NCBI GenBank assembly: GCA_036426205.1
Contig: CM071568.1
Location: 36,195,499-36,259,498 of the forward strand
Direction: 5' to 3'
Length of the DNA: 64,000 bases
Source: Ascaphus truei
Lineage: Eukaryota; Chordata; Amphibia; Anura; Ascaphidae
Under the pieces are notes generated by a model. It ran no database searches. It was given only the letters and a program-made list of their open reading frames with translations, and had not been told where the DNA came from. Position numbers and translations under genes: made by a program. Positions 45,454 through 57,028 of the stretch are shown piece by piece (the stretch's first letter is position 1; each line of letters begins with the position of its first letter).

Positions 45454-46090
45454 GGTCCTGAGCAGCCTCCGTGGGAAGATTCACCAACTCCTCTATTACC
45501 AAAGAATCTTTACCCAACAGAATCCTGATCCCAGTGTCTCTTCAGGGTCCGGGTTTTGTGGTTGCTTCTTCGGCCTTCATCCACTCCGGTTCTGGAGGTA
45601 ACTTCATGGATCAAGACTTTGCCATAAAGAATAACATTCCATTGAAAAGAAAGAAAACCCCGGTGTGATTAAAGGCCATTAATGGACGCCCGCTGCAACC
45701 GGCCTTTATCATCCTACAAACCGTTAACTTTCTCTTGTGTGCGAGCAAACCCACAGGGATGAGATTACCCTGGATGTCATCCACTCCCCGTCTGCTTAGA
45801 TCATTCTGGGCCTCCCTTGGCTGCAACCTCACAGCCCACACATAGATTGGGCTAAACTAAAGCCTATCTCATGGAATACCAAGTGCTCCATGACCTGCGC
45901 TATACCACCTCAGAAAATCTGCAGCATGAAAACACCCGAACAGGTACAGAGCATTTTACCAGACACTTATTCAGAATTCAGGGATATCTTTGATAAAACA
46001 AGATCAGAGACACTTCCTTCTCACCGCCCTTCGACATTCCCATAGATCTCTTGCCGGGTTCTGTCCATCCCAAGGGACGCTCTTATCCTC
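45454..46090 (+). pseudogene. gypsy-2 protease region
   Basis: FIHSGSGGNFMDQDFA (about 45576-45625) matches the active-site loop of this lineage's retropepsin, but the catalytic Asp of DSG is His (codon 45582-45584). The reading changes frame several times after 45660. The product could not act as a protease. Confidence 0.7.
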
Positions 46091-47031
46091 TCACTCTCCC
46101 ATAGACCAAGGCCATGTCTGACTACTATCAGGAGAATCTTCAGAAGGGCTTCATCAGAAAATCTTCTTCACCGGCAGGGGCAGGATTCATTTTTGGCAAA
46201 AAGAAGGATGGTAACCTTCATCCATGCATTGACTATCGGGGGCTAAACAAGATTACCATAAAGAATCGATATCCCCTACCGCTTATATCTGAATTGTTCT
46301 ACCATCACCAAGAATCTACCTTCTTCACCAATTTGGACCTACGTAGAGCATATAAGTTGGTGAGGATTCTTTGGGGCGACGTGTGGAAGACGGCCTTCAA
46401 CACAAGGGACGGTCATTATGAATATCTAGTCATGCCATTCTGAAGTCTTTCAAGACTTTGTAAATGAAATATTCAGAGACCTTCTTAAAAACTTTCTTAT
46501 TGTCTACCTTGACGACATTTTGATTTTTTCCAAATCTCTTCCGGAATACATTGAACAGGTCAAGCAGGTACTACTACTTCTCCATCAGAACCACCTCTAT
46601 GCCAAACTAGACAAATGCCACATCCACCAAACTTCTACTACTTTCTTCGGGTACATTATCTCCGATTCCGTTTTTTCCATGGATCCCTCCAAAGTGAAAG
46701 CTGTCATGGATTGGCCTCTTCCTACTTCTCTCAAGGGCATTCAGAGATTCCTGGGCTTTGCCAATTATTATAGAAGATTTATTCACACGTTTTCTTCCAT
46801 TGTTGCCCCCATCACGGCTCTCACCAAGATAGGAGATGTGTCTTGGCCCCCTGCAGCGATCCTGGCTTTTGACGTCCTGAAGAAAGCCTTTAGTTCCGCC
46901 CCTGTTCTGATTTACCCCAATCCTAAACTTCCTTTTACCTTAGAGGTGGATGCTTCGAACATCGGAGCCGGCGTCATTCTAACTCAAAGAAAGCCTCCTT
47001 CAACCAAACTGCACCCTTGTGCGTTCTTTTA
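46091..47031 (+). pseudogene. gypsy-2 reverse transcriptase
   Basis: Frame 46114-46443 covers the RT fingers and first palm motif ([15 protein letters not shown], near 46325). It ends at a stop (46441-46443) right after YLVMPF, where GLCNAP would be expected. The reading resumes before YLDD, the catalytic motif, at 46505-46516 and runs on to 47031 with the thumb (FLGFANYYRRFI) and the start of RNase H (LEVDASNIGAGVIL). A stretch around 46443-46500 is damaged. The catalytic motif itself is intact. Confidence 0.85.
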
Positions 47032-48107
47032 AAAAAAAAAATCTTCTGCACAACAGAACTATGATGTGGGCAACAGAGAGCTACTAGCTATCAAACTCGC
47101 TTTGGAGGAATGGAGGCATCTATTAGAAGGTAGTCCAATTACCATTTTGACGACCTTAAAAACCTCATGGAGCGCGCCCAACATCTGGGTGCCCGTCAGG
47201 TCCGCTGGTCTCTTTTTTTTTCCAGCTTTAATTATATCATTTTTTTTATGCCAGGTTCCAAGTACCTTAAAACAGACACCCTTTCCCGCCAATTTCTAGT
47301 CGAGGACAATATCGAAGCCAGAGCAGAAACCATCCTTCCCTCTAAACTCATCTTATCCGCCAACATGTTCGACGTACTAGACAACATTCTTCGAGATCAG
47401 ACCAACATTCCTGAGGGTCTGGAGGTCCCAGACGGTTGTCTCTTTGCCACACCACCCTTTTGCGCAGGAGGATCATGGAGTGGGGTCACTCTTCTAAGAC
47501 TGCCGGGCACCCTGGTTCTAAGAGAACTTCAGACCTTATCAAACGGATATTCTGGTGGCCCAACATTTAAGCAGATGTTAAGGAGTTCGTCAAGGCATGC
47601 ACCACATGTGCTCGGAACAAGGTCCCTCGCAGTAAACCTCAGAGACTCTTGCACCCCCTTCCTATCCCGGATCGTCCCTGGAACCACTTGACAATGGATT
47701 TCATTGTGGAATTACCTATCTCCAGGGGCATGAACACTATCCTCGTAATCATCGATCATTTCTCCAAAAGGCACATTTCGTCCTACTCAAGGGCCTACCG
47801 GATTCACCCACGTTGGCAGATATTTTTTGTAAGGAGATCTTCTGCCTTCACAGAATCCCCTTTACCATCGTCTCCGACAGGGGCTCCCAGTTTGTCTCCA
47901 AATTCTGGCGGGCTTTCTCTAAAAAGCTAGACATATCAATGCACTTCTCATCTGGGCACAACCCCCAGACTAATGGGCAAACGGAAAGGACCTACCAGTC
48001 CTTAGAGCTGTACTTACGCTGCTTCATCACCGAGACACAAGACAATTGGATGGACCTCCTTCCCTGGGCAAAATTCGCCCATAATTCCTTACGGTTAGAC
48101 GGAGCTC
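47032..48107 (+). pseudogene. gypsy-2 RNase H end and integrase, truncated
   Basis: A run of A at about 47031-47041 shifts the frame inside RNase H ([21 protein letters not shown] follows at 47066). The zinc domain is largely lost in frameshifted sequence (47400-47640). The integrase core keeps all three acidic residues: MDFIVELP (about 47694), SDRGSQF (about 47873) and NGQTER (about 47970). Coding ends abruptly at 48107-48112, where an unrelated tandem repeat begins. The GPY and chromodomain parts are missing. Confidence 0.8.
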
Positions 48108-48111
48108 AATT

Positions 48112-48375
48112 TAGCTGTATGCTTGCCCCCCCTGAGCATTGCAAGGGAGGAAAGTATTTGAGACGGCTACTGGCAGTTATATGAGCAGCTAGAAGAGCTG
48201 GTGAGCACAGTTATATCTCACGGAGCTTTGAACAAATGCTTTAGGAATTTAGCTTTATGCATGCTTCCCCTGAGCATTGCGAGGGAGGCAAGCATTTGAG
48301 ACGGTAACTGGCAGTTATATGAGCAGTTAGCAGAGCTGGTGAGCACAGTTATTTCACATGGAGTTTTGGACAAAT
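48112..48375. repeat. Two-unit tandem repeat, ~133 bp
   Basis: TAGCTGTATGCTTGC...CCCTGAGCATTGC...GAGACGG...GAGCTGGTGAGCACAG is followed by a second diverged unit at 48245. Between them are the same spacer and ATTTAGCT start. The unit has no clear coding sense and replaces the 3' part of gypsy-2. Confidence 0.7.
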
Positions 48376-49455
48376 GCTAAACTGATGCATACAGACACTA
48401 TGACTTGTATATGAATGAGCAACATGTGGGCTCAGAGGCATGCACACAGAACATCAGTGCAGTACATACAGTACTAGCAAGATGAGCCATGCTAGTCATT
48501 TTCAAGCCATATAATTAAGTTACATGCCACAAATACTGATTAAATAAGATCAGCAACTAGCTATCATCCTGGTGAACATGTACATATTCAAAGGGTGATC
48601 TATAGATTATACATACCAAGGAAAAGCTGATATCTTTATCTTCAAAGGCTATTTGATGTGAATGGCTTATAGCAACTTGCTTTGTAAATTGTGAAGTCTC
48701 AGCATTTATAACTGTTGGAGACTGACCTACTAGTCTGATGGATTTTCAGTATAAAGCAACTAGCTACATTATACCCACAGAAGCTAATATTTAAACATAG
48801 TGAGTTCCAATAAAGAGTTACAGAACTGGGCACTCTGTCCAACTTGAGCACTTAGAAATATGATCTGCTCCTAAGGGGTTACAAATATGGTAGCTTTGGT
48901 AACATGGTATCTAACAATGTCATTCCTGTTACACAAGGATTTTTAACTATTAATTTCACATTCTCAGTTAGTGGCGATCATCACTTTTTGTTAATTGGGA
49001 GTAGCAAAACGCAGTATTACTGAGAACTTGAGATATACTGCACTCCCATTCAGAGGCGATTTTTGTTTTTCGATAAAACGGTGCTTTGGTATCTGGTTCA
49101 ATAGGACAGAGGGAGGATTATTAACACCATCCTGGCCTAATACCCAAATAAAACAGTCCGCTACACTATTATGATATAGTGCTGAGATGCATTAATTGCA
49201 AGGTGGTATATATATTATCTATTATTTTTGGTTGGTTAGTCCACCTTTATTTTATATTATTATACTATTAAAGTTTAATTTTTAACAAATACATCATTAC
49301 ATTTATTGGGAGTGCTACAATAGGGGCCTTCTTTTCATTCCTATCTTGTCTTGATAGGTTTCCTTTGCTCATATGTTATTAGCCCCAGCATCCCAATTTC
49401 TATCAGACAGTCGCGAGAGTGTTTTCCTCCTTCCCTTTCCCTTCCTTGTATTATA
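48376..49455. other. Unassigned insertion between gypsy-2 integrase and LTR remnant
   Basis: AT-rich, with no domain recognised. It probably belongs to the same insertion as the tandem repeat just upstream. Confidence 0.4.
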
Positions 49456-49667
49456 TCTCTCCAAACCTGACCTCAGCTAGCTCCTTCTACGATCGGACCT
49501 CTCCAACACTGACCTTGACAAGTATAACGACAACCCTGACTTCTCCCGACCCGGCTACCAAGACAACTCTACATTCCGGACGTGACCCCCATGTCTGTGG
49601 CTGGTGTTTGCCTATTCCCATCTCAGCACCGGGGTCTCATCTTGTTTGTGGTAAGCACAGCATAACA
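49456..49667 (+). mobile_element. 3' LTR remnant of gypsy-2 or a close relative
   Basis: Colinear with 44281-44495 of the 5' LTR (TCTCCAA.CCTGACCTCAGC, CATTCCGGACGTGACCCC, GTAAGCACAGCATAACA). The first part of the LTR and the polypurine tract are missing. Confidence 0.8.
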
Positions 49668-51886
49668 GTCTGCAGGCGAGTGTCTATGTCCTGCTCGCGA
49701 TTGCGTGACCGAACTGTCGGTTCCCGATTGGCCAAGGGAATACAACGCATCACTCCAACTATTGTGGTCTGTATGGCTCAATCCAATGCGTTTTGCTATG
49801 ATGCTTTGTCAGGGATTTTGGCTCTCTTGATTCTGAATAGCTTTAAATAGGCTCCTAATACAGGGGATTGGTTGACTAAAAAGTAAAAAAAATTAAGGCG
49901 ATTTACAATGGCAGATTAAATTATTACACACTATAACTAACATTAATATACAATACTTAACATTTATTCGATTTTCGCACATTGTCATATCGGTATGGTG
50001 TATTAATATTATTGTTAAACTAATTAAACTATAAAAAAATAATTAAAATTACATTTTTATTCCAAAATTCTAAAATGTAAAATTAAATTGAGTGCTAAAC
50101 TAACACTCTCCTAAAATTGACATAAAAATAAAAACCCCTTGCACTACCCTCCCACAAGGCCTAAACACTACCCTGGGGTAACTACTACCTTCACCCACCC
50201 CCTGTACCAACAACAGGAATGGGTAAAAGTGCAATTAACCAAAGATGGCTAATAGAACTTTTCCCCATTCAAAAATATCATTACAGTGCAGTACTTAAAT
50301 AAATACAACCCCATCTCCCCTAAACCCCAACCCCAAAAGTACAGTAATGGGCAAAATTACTATTATCCAGATATGGATAATAGCTCATTTGCTCATTAAA
50401 AATAAAACATTACCCAGCCAGCATAAAGTAAATACAACTTGCACTTACCCCTGTCTCATCTTCCTCAATGTCCTTGTCCTCCATTGGCAGGAACATTACA
50501 ATAATAAAAAAAAATAATGGCCACTAACCCCTTAATCACCTTAGCGGTTAGTAACTGCTATAATAATTAAGGGGTTAAAACTCTCCAAACTCCCCAGGCA
50601 ACTACCTCCACCCTCCACCCCCACTACCCATTGGTTGGAACAGTGTTAAACCATGCCATATAATATGGGCATGCTTTGCCACTATTGCAGTCAATGGGCA
50701 ACCTAAAAAAAACAAGCACCAAAAATACAAAATTAAATCAAACCAATCACCAAAACAAACACAACAATTAAATGTACCAATTACCAAAAGAAACACAACA
50801 ATTAAATAAATCACCAAAAGAAACACAATTAAAAAAACAAGCACAAAAAGAAACACAATTAACAAAACAAGCACCAAAATAAACAATAAAAAAGCACCAA
50901 AAGAAACACACAAAAAAACGAGCACCAAAAGAAACACAATAAAAAAAACAAGAATCAAAAATTATTTACAATTAAATAAAAACAAGCATTTGCCTAAAAA
51001 TGCATTGCCTGTCACTGTATTTTTCTATATCCAAAATGGACGTAGATAAACGCATTGGCAGTTAATTGGCAACAAAATAAATAAAAAATAAAAAATACCA
51101 AAAATACAAAATAACATACATTCAATATTAGTCTTAACTTTGATGTCTTCCCCCTCCATTTCTGACTTCAGCAGGAACCTCTCGATCTTTGACGCAATGC
51201 TCCTCAACTTTAGGTAACTTCTTCTTGTCTTCTTTCTTCAGTCTTCTCCACTTTGTTTGTAATCCAATCCATTGGGCGGAAGGTGTCCCATTGTCTTCTT
51301 AAACTCAAATAAGACACGACAGGCCTTATAAATAAAAAAAAAATTATACTAGCGTTTAAGAGCAGCGGGTCTCCTGAGCTGAACCGCATTGATTTCAGCA
51401 TCAGGACCGATACTTCCCGAGTTACAGGCCCCGTATCTCCTGCAGTATTTAAATCTCACAGTTACGTGACACGGAGGATTTAAAAATGGCGGGGATAACG
51501 CCACCCAATACTGGGGCCTGTATCTCGGGATGTAGGGGTCCCAAGGCTGAAATCAATGCGGTCCAGCTCAGGAGACCCCATTCTCCAACACACTAGTATT
51601 AAAATTAATATTTTTGCACGATTGCTATAGGATTTATAGCGCAATAACACTTAGATAAAAAATAAATAAAAAACAAGTTGTTTGATGCTGCATTTTTTTC
51701 CCCCAACTTTAAAAAAATGCTGGTTTTCTTAATGAATACTGTTTTGACCCACATGTTTTATAGCACGATACAACAATGCAAAGTCAATTGGCAATGCACT
51801 GATTTTATCACTGTTTAGTGAATAGGCCTCATAGGGTATTACGTTAATTTTATATAAGTATAAATCTTGTAAGGCAAAGTCAAATT
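49668..51886. repeat. AT-rich palindromic repeat region
   Basis: AACCCCTTAAT arms around 50528 and 50578 flank an AGCGGTTA/TAACTGCT core, a perfect-looking hairpin. 50700-50960 is a low-complexity stretch of CAAGCACCAAAAGAAACACA-like units. 51367-51582 is an imperfect palindrome of about 216 bases. The hydrophobic frame at 50602-50958 (minus) is a by-product of the low-complexity repeat. Confidence 0.6.
51367..51582. mobile_element. ~216-bp imperfect palindrome (MITE-like)
   Basis: GGGTCTCCTGAGCTGAACCG and CATTGATTTCAGC on the left are matched by GCTGAAATCAATG and CGGTCCAGCTCAGGAGACCC on the right. The inner parts (CGAGTTACAGGCCCC and GGGGCCTGTATCTCG) also pair. The arms meet at a short central TTTAAA-containing part. 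Confidence 0.75.
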
Positions 51887-52225
51887 TATACTCACAGACA
51901 GCCAAACGAAGAAGCGGTGCACTGAGGTAAGTAGAGAACCACACGCAGCTCTAACAAAAAATTACTAATTTATTGAAAAAAGGGAACAAACATCATGAAG
52001 CTAGGAACCTCTTACGCGTTTCATCCCGCAAGGGACTTTGTCAAAGTCACCTCACCTTACCCCTCCCCCCAGCCTGCTCCACTGGGTCTGCTTAATACGC
52101 TTGTTTAGAGTGATAGTTATATGCTGCAGACGTGTGCTATTATGTTCTAAGAATTACATATTCTACGCTTTGGCCTTGAGCACTGGCAGCAGAATTTTTC
52201 TGTGTTCCCTCTATACTCACAGACA
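51887..52225. mobile_element. 311-bp insertion with 14-bp target duplication and GAAAC-hairpin module
   Basis: TATACTCACAGACA is at 51887-51900 and 52212-52225. On the minus strand the insert has TTGACAAAG, then a TCCC/GGGA hairpin (52024-52035), then GAAACGCG, with AATAAA about 55 bases further on. A 14-bp duplication suggests target-primed retroposition. Confidence 0.65.
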
Positions 52226-53038
52226 AATTGACTTTTTTTTAAATGGCATCCCATTCAGTGAAAATATAAAACAGAATCTTGGATAAAACAGTATACAGTC
52301 TCTGACTGCTCCAGGTACTAAGCATTGGTATAGCCTATAAGGCTTTTACTATCCTCTGTTTACTCTGCTGTTCCCCCTGCCGGTATTCCCCCTTGCCTGT
52401 CTCTCCACTATGCGTCTTGAACAGCTGCTAGAAGGGCAATAAGGAGCTGCTGTCCCTAGGACTCCTCCACCTTATCTTTTCCTCTGTGTACTGTATGTCT
52501 GCCGGCGACCAACTGAGAGTAGCACTGCAGGGATGACGTCAGCAGGGACACAGTCGCTCAGACTGGTGTACGGATGCCTCCTTGCTTCATTCTATGCATT
52601 TCAAAACACTTTGTTTCTTCCTCAGGATTATTTGGTATAAGGACTATCTAGGGTACTATGTATAGTGTGTTCTTAGTTAACCCCTTCATGGTCATTTATA
52701 TTTGTCATTAAACTGAATAATTATTAAACAGATACAAAAAAATTGTAACTTATACATGACAAAACAGAATATAATATACTGATGCACAATAACATCTACC
52801 TATTGTATAATATCAACAACATACAGATGCAGCGGCCGCTATTCGAATATTTCAAGGAGCCGTTTTCATGTGCTCTGCTGTATTCCACGTGGCATTAATG
52901 CCACCAATCACACCAGGCACCCCTGTGCTTACCGCAGTTGATTGGTTTGAATGTAATGGTTTCGGAATTCTTTGGGTGCAATTCTTCGCGTATCTGCCAA
53001 GTGGCAGAAATGAATGAATTGTAATCCTAAGAAAAGAC
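52226..53038. other. Unassigned stretch
   Basis: No gene recognised. A short minus-strand frame at 52852-53076 has no domain. Confidence 0.4.
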
Positions 53039-53712
53039 ATTATGGAACTAGAGAGAGTGCAGAGAAGAGCCACCAAATTAATAAAGGGGATGGACAGTCT
53101 AACTTATGAGGAGAGACTAACTAAATTAGATTTAGTTACATTAGAAAAGAGGCGTCTAAGAAGGGATATGATAACTATAAACTAATATATTCGGGGACCA
53201 TTCAAGGAGCTTTCAAAAGAACTATTCATCCCAAGGGCAGTACAAAGGACTCAGGGGCATCCCTTGAGGTTGGAGGAAAGGAGATTTCACCAGCAACAAA
53301 GGAAAGGGTTCTTTACAGTAACGGCAGTTAAAATGTTGAATTCATTACCCATGGAGACTGTGATGGCAGATACAATAGATTTGGTCAAAAAAAGGTTGGA
53401 CAACTTTTTAGATAGGAAAGGTATACAGGGATATACCAAATAAGCATACATGGGAAGGATGTTGATCCAGGGATTAATCCGATTGCCAATTCTTGGAGTC
53501 AGGAAGGAATTTATTTTTCCCCTTATGAGATATCATTGGATGATGTGACTCTGGGGTTTTCTTTGCCTTCCTCTGGATCAATAAGTATATATATATGATA
53601 AAATATCTGTTGTCTAAATTTATCATAGGTTGAACTTGATAGACGGAAGTCTTTTTTCAACCTCATCTACTATGTAACTATATGTAACTATGTAACTATG
53701 TAACTATGTAAT
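53039..53712 (+). pseudogene. CR1/L2-type LINE 3' end
   Basis: The plus strand codes the RT C-terminus typical of CR1-like LINEs: [36 protein letters not shown] and, after a stop at about 53182, FTVTAVKMLNSLP...VKKRLDNFL, ending at a stop near 53442. The 3' UTR ends GTTGAACTTGATAGACGG...TTTTTTCAACCTCA and a TATGTAAC tail (53680-53712). The 5' part is truncated. Confidence 0.85.
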
Positions 53713-53924
53713 GTGTACAGTACTGTGCTACTGTGTCAATTTGCAGGTGTTTAAAAATCAGGTAAAAACAAGTCAACAGTACCACAGTGGTCCGTTGTGA
53801 ATCGACCTTGGTCCTTGAAGACGCTGCAGACATTATCAAATGTAGGCGTTTCATAATAAAAAAACCTCTAAAACACAATGCTGTGGGCTTTTTTTCTACA
53901 TTGTTATCCTTGCACAATTGCTGA

Positions 53925-54295
53925 ATGGACACCATGTCAACTCCGTACATGTGTACAAAACCTGACTGTTGTTATGCATATGTTCTGTAATTAATGCTGC
54001 AACAGATAAGATGGCGACTGTATCAGAAATGTATGAATATTTAATTTCGAACTATAATTTTTCCAAATTTTCACCTGATGTTCTTGGGTGGAAGCATTTG
54101 ATAAGGCAAACCTTAACTAACGATCATTGTTTTTATCGCATCGCCCCTACTCCCGGAGATAGAAGTGGGTATTTGGGTGTGGTCACAAATTTTAAGCGTT
54201 TCGCACACTGCTTCGTCAGGAGTTACTATGCGAAACGCGTAGAGTTAGAGTTTGGAGAGAATCTGCTCACTGAAGGACTGGCAATCTACTGCTGA
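53925..54295 (+). pseudogene. Forkhead (winged-helix) domain fragment, frameshifted
   Basis: Frame 53969-54295 reads ICSVINAATDKMATVSEMYEYL...WKHLIRQTLTNDHCFYRI...GDRSGYLGVVTN. This follows the forkhead pattern: helix 1, the LSEIY-like stretch, then the recognition helix (WxNSIRHNLS, here WKHLIRQTLT), then CFxK(V/I) and the KGxYW wing (here SGYLG). An ATG at 53925 opens another frame reading MDTMSTPYMCTKPD, whose KP could be the usual domain start, so one frameshift near 53966 separates them. The frame then runs into the hairpin module at 54195. No exon borders are clear. It may be a retro- or decayed copy of a divergent Fox gene. The match is by eye. Confidence 0.5.
54195..54240. repeat. GAAACGC hairpin
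   Basis: GCGTTTCGCA (54196-54205) and TGCGAAACGC (54229-54238) form a perfect 10-bp stem. On the minus strand, CTGACGA (54219-54213) precedes GAAAC (54202-54198), so it is one of the modules related to the hammerhead-like motifs. Confidence 0.7.
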
Positions 54296-56037
54296 CACCA
54301 GACCCATTTTGGCTTCCTGCCCTCACCTGTGACGCGAAACCGTAAGTGACGCGACCGCAGAGACTGATGCGGAACTACACTGTGAGGTGTAAGTGAAAGG
54401 AAGCACCGGGCAGCAGCCTTACACTCCACCACCCTTCTATCGGCGGTTCTCTCCACCACCCATTGAATTTATGGAAAATGTGAGTTTCCTTAACATTTTT
54501 GACTAATACATATTTATAGTTTATACAGTATGCACTATTTGTGGTTTCTTTCACTTGCATATCATCCACTCCACTGAGAGGCATCCTGACCCCAGCTACA
54601 CAAAGGGCTCCAGTCAGAGAGAGATGGATCTCTGACATGCAGTAATACAATACGATTTTTGTGAGTTCATTTCATTTATTGATTATCTTTTTAGCAGTGA
54701 TCTACCATCTGCACTATATATATTTTTATTTTTTCACATATCACGAACTTATCCTGCGCTCCTCCTCAACCCCAAGAAAAGAAAATTCTACATCCTGGGA
54801 CTTGGAACTGTCCCACCAGAGGAAGTTGAGCTGCACTTGTACACTTTTATTTCTATTATCACTTTGTGGTGTAAGGTTTATTGTGTGTATCTAAGGTGTG
54901 TCACTAATTACACCAATCTAATATTAATTGGGAAGCGCCCAGTCCATCCACATTCCCCACTCCCCCACCCACTGTCACTACAGTAAGCTGCAGATCGGTC
55001 TGTTCTCCTGTAATTAATCGCTTTGCTCAGGGTTATTGTATATTATTACAGTATGTGAGGGTTATTGCAATATGATTGACTGAGCAGTTACTACAGTAGA
55101 TACAATTGGTGGACAGCTAGGGAGAGGGCGGAGCTAAAGAGTCAGAGCCTATCAGAAGTTTGTTCTCATCGTACAAAACATATTTATTTGTAAAAAAAAT
55201 GTAGGATATTGCTTGAAATGCTGCTTTAACTCCCAATGACACTATAGTAGTGTACAGTATGCTTGCCATACAGTATCAATGCTTATACTCATGCAGGCAT
55301 GCTCAATACTGAAAATAATAGCATAATTTTATTTTTTCCTGAAAAGAAACTTTGACATCAAGCGGCAAAAGATAAGGAGGAATTTTGGTGGAACTCTAAT
55401 ATCGCTTTTTAAAAACGTTGCTTGCGCATTGTGAATCTGATTTAAAAATCCAAGGAGGTACAAAAAAAATTAAGTCACAGTGTAATTTTATTGATTAGGA
55501 GAGAATAATTGTGAGCTTTATACAAAACCTTATACAGTATGGTGCTATGTTTTCATATTCAATACTTTTATACATTGTACACTAATTATCACTACTGTTT
55601 GACGTTGCATTTTGCAGTATAATTACAATAGACTTGTATGTGTAATTTATTCTGCGAAGAAACCCCAAAAATAAAAATGTATATCTTTTATTCTATATGC
55701 ATTATTTATTATTCAATACTTTCAACTTTTGCTAGGCTTGCTCTTCTTTTCACCCTGTTTCTGTGAGTGGATTCAAGGACGCACACACAGACAAAGACGG
55801 ACTAATTTATTTGCAAAAGGCAATCGAGTTGTTATCCTTAACTCCCCCGGGCCATAGAAGATTCCTTAAAATTTTGCTGTTCTTACAATCACTTGCTTTT
55901 TAATTCTACTGTACTGTATGAGGTGGCATACTGTAACTTTTATTTGGGGGCGGGGGTGTTCAAATGATTCTGATGAACTGATCAAAAAATTTCTTTGAAC
56001 TAATAATCCTGCCCACACACCTGGACTGGCAAAGTTA
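54296..56037. other. Unassigned stretch
   Basis: Mostly AT-rich. It contains the uninterrupted copy (55657-55770) of the repeat split by the fold-back element at 0.6 kb. No coding domain is seen in the frames at 54375-54894. Confidence 0.45.
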
Positions 56038-57028
56038 TACAGCTCAACCCCATTATAAAGCGATCCTCGGGGGCCATCCGATCCGACAGCGCTATAACCG
56101 GGGTCGCACTATTTTTTTTTTAAATGGCCGCTGCACGCCAAATCGGGAGGAGGGGGAGGGGAGGAAGAGGTGTAAGAGGTGGCGTGAGCCGCCGGCAGCC
56201 CTATACATCCCCCAGCAGCAACCGTAACTCCCCTCGCACTTCCCCCAGCAGCCTCACTTCCCCCTGCCAGCCCCGCTCCGATGCCAGCACCACACTGATC
56301 CCCCCGCCAGCCCCACTACGATCCCCCATCCCCCGCCAGTCCCGCTCCGACCCCCCCTCTGCCAGCCCCGCACCAATCCCCGCCAGCAGCTGACACCAAA
56401 GGAAGCAGGTAGGGGGGTAGAGGGGGTGGCTGTGTGTGTGTAATGTGTGCAGTGTGCTGTGAGTTTGTGCAGTGTGCTGTGAGTGTGTGCAGTGTGCTGT
56501 GAGTGTGTGCAGTGTGTGCAGTGTGTGCAGTGTGGGCAGTGTGCTGTGAGTGTGTGCAACGTGCTGTGAGTGTGTGCAGTGTGCTGTGAGTGTGTACAGT
56601 GTGCTGTGAGTGTGTGCAGTGTGTGCAGTGGGCTGTGAGTGTGTTCAGTGTGCTGTGAGTGTGTGCAGTGTGTGCAGTGTGCTATGAGTATGTGCAGTGT
56701 GATGTGAGTGTGTGCATTGTGCTGTGAGTGTGTGAAGTGTGCTGTGAGTGTGTGCAGTGTGCTGTGAGTTTGTGCAGTGTGCTGTGAGTGTGTGTAGTGT
56801 GCTGTGAGTGTGTGCAGTGTGCTGTGAGTGTGTGCTGTTAGTGTGTGCAGTGTGTGCTGTGAGTGTGTGCAGTGTGCTGTGAGTCTGTGTAGTGTGTGCA
56901 GTGTGTGTGCAGTGTATGTGCAGTGTGTGTGTAGTGTGTGTGCAAAAAATATATATATTTTTTAAATATTCGGGGTCCACGCTCAAACCGCGTTATAGCG
57001 GATGACGCTATAACAGTGTTGAGCTGTA
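56038..57028. mobile_element. Tc1/mariner-type non-autonomous element with inner minisatellite
   Basis: The ends are CAGCTCAAC... (56040) and ...GTTGAGCTG (57026), inside TA target dinucleotides. The repeats continue inward as ATTATAAAGCG versus GTTATAGCG. The interior has no transposase. It holds a C-rich stretch (56200-56400) and a minisatellite. Confidence 0.7.
56437..56935. repeat. ~20-bp minisatellite (GTGTGCAGTGTGCTGTGA)n
   Basis: About 25 units of GTGTGCAGTGTGCTGTGA with variants, inside the TA-flanked element. The His/Thr-rich frames on the minus strand are by-products of the repeat. Confidence 0.9.

Noticed and set aside
50602..50958. Hydrophobic 118-residue frame that looks like a membrane protein
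   Set aside because: It is the reverse reading of a low-complexity CAAAAGAAACACA-like repeat, with no start context or homologous domain.
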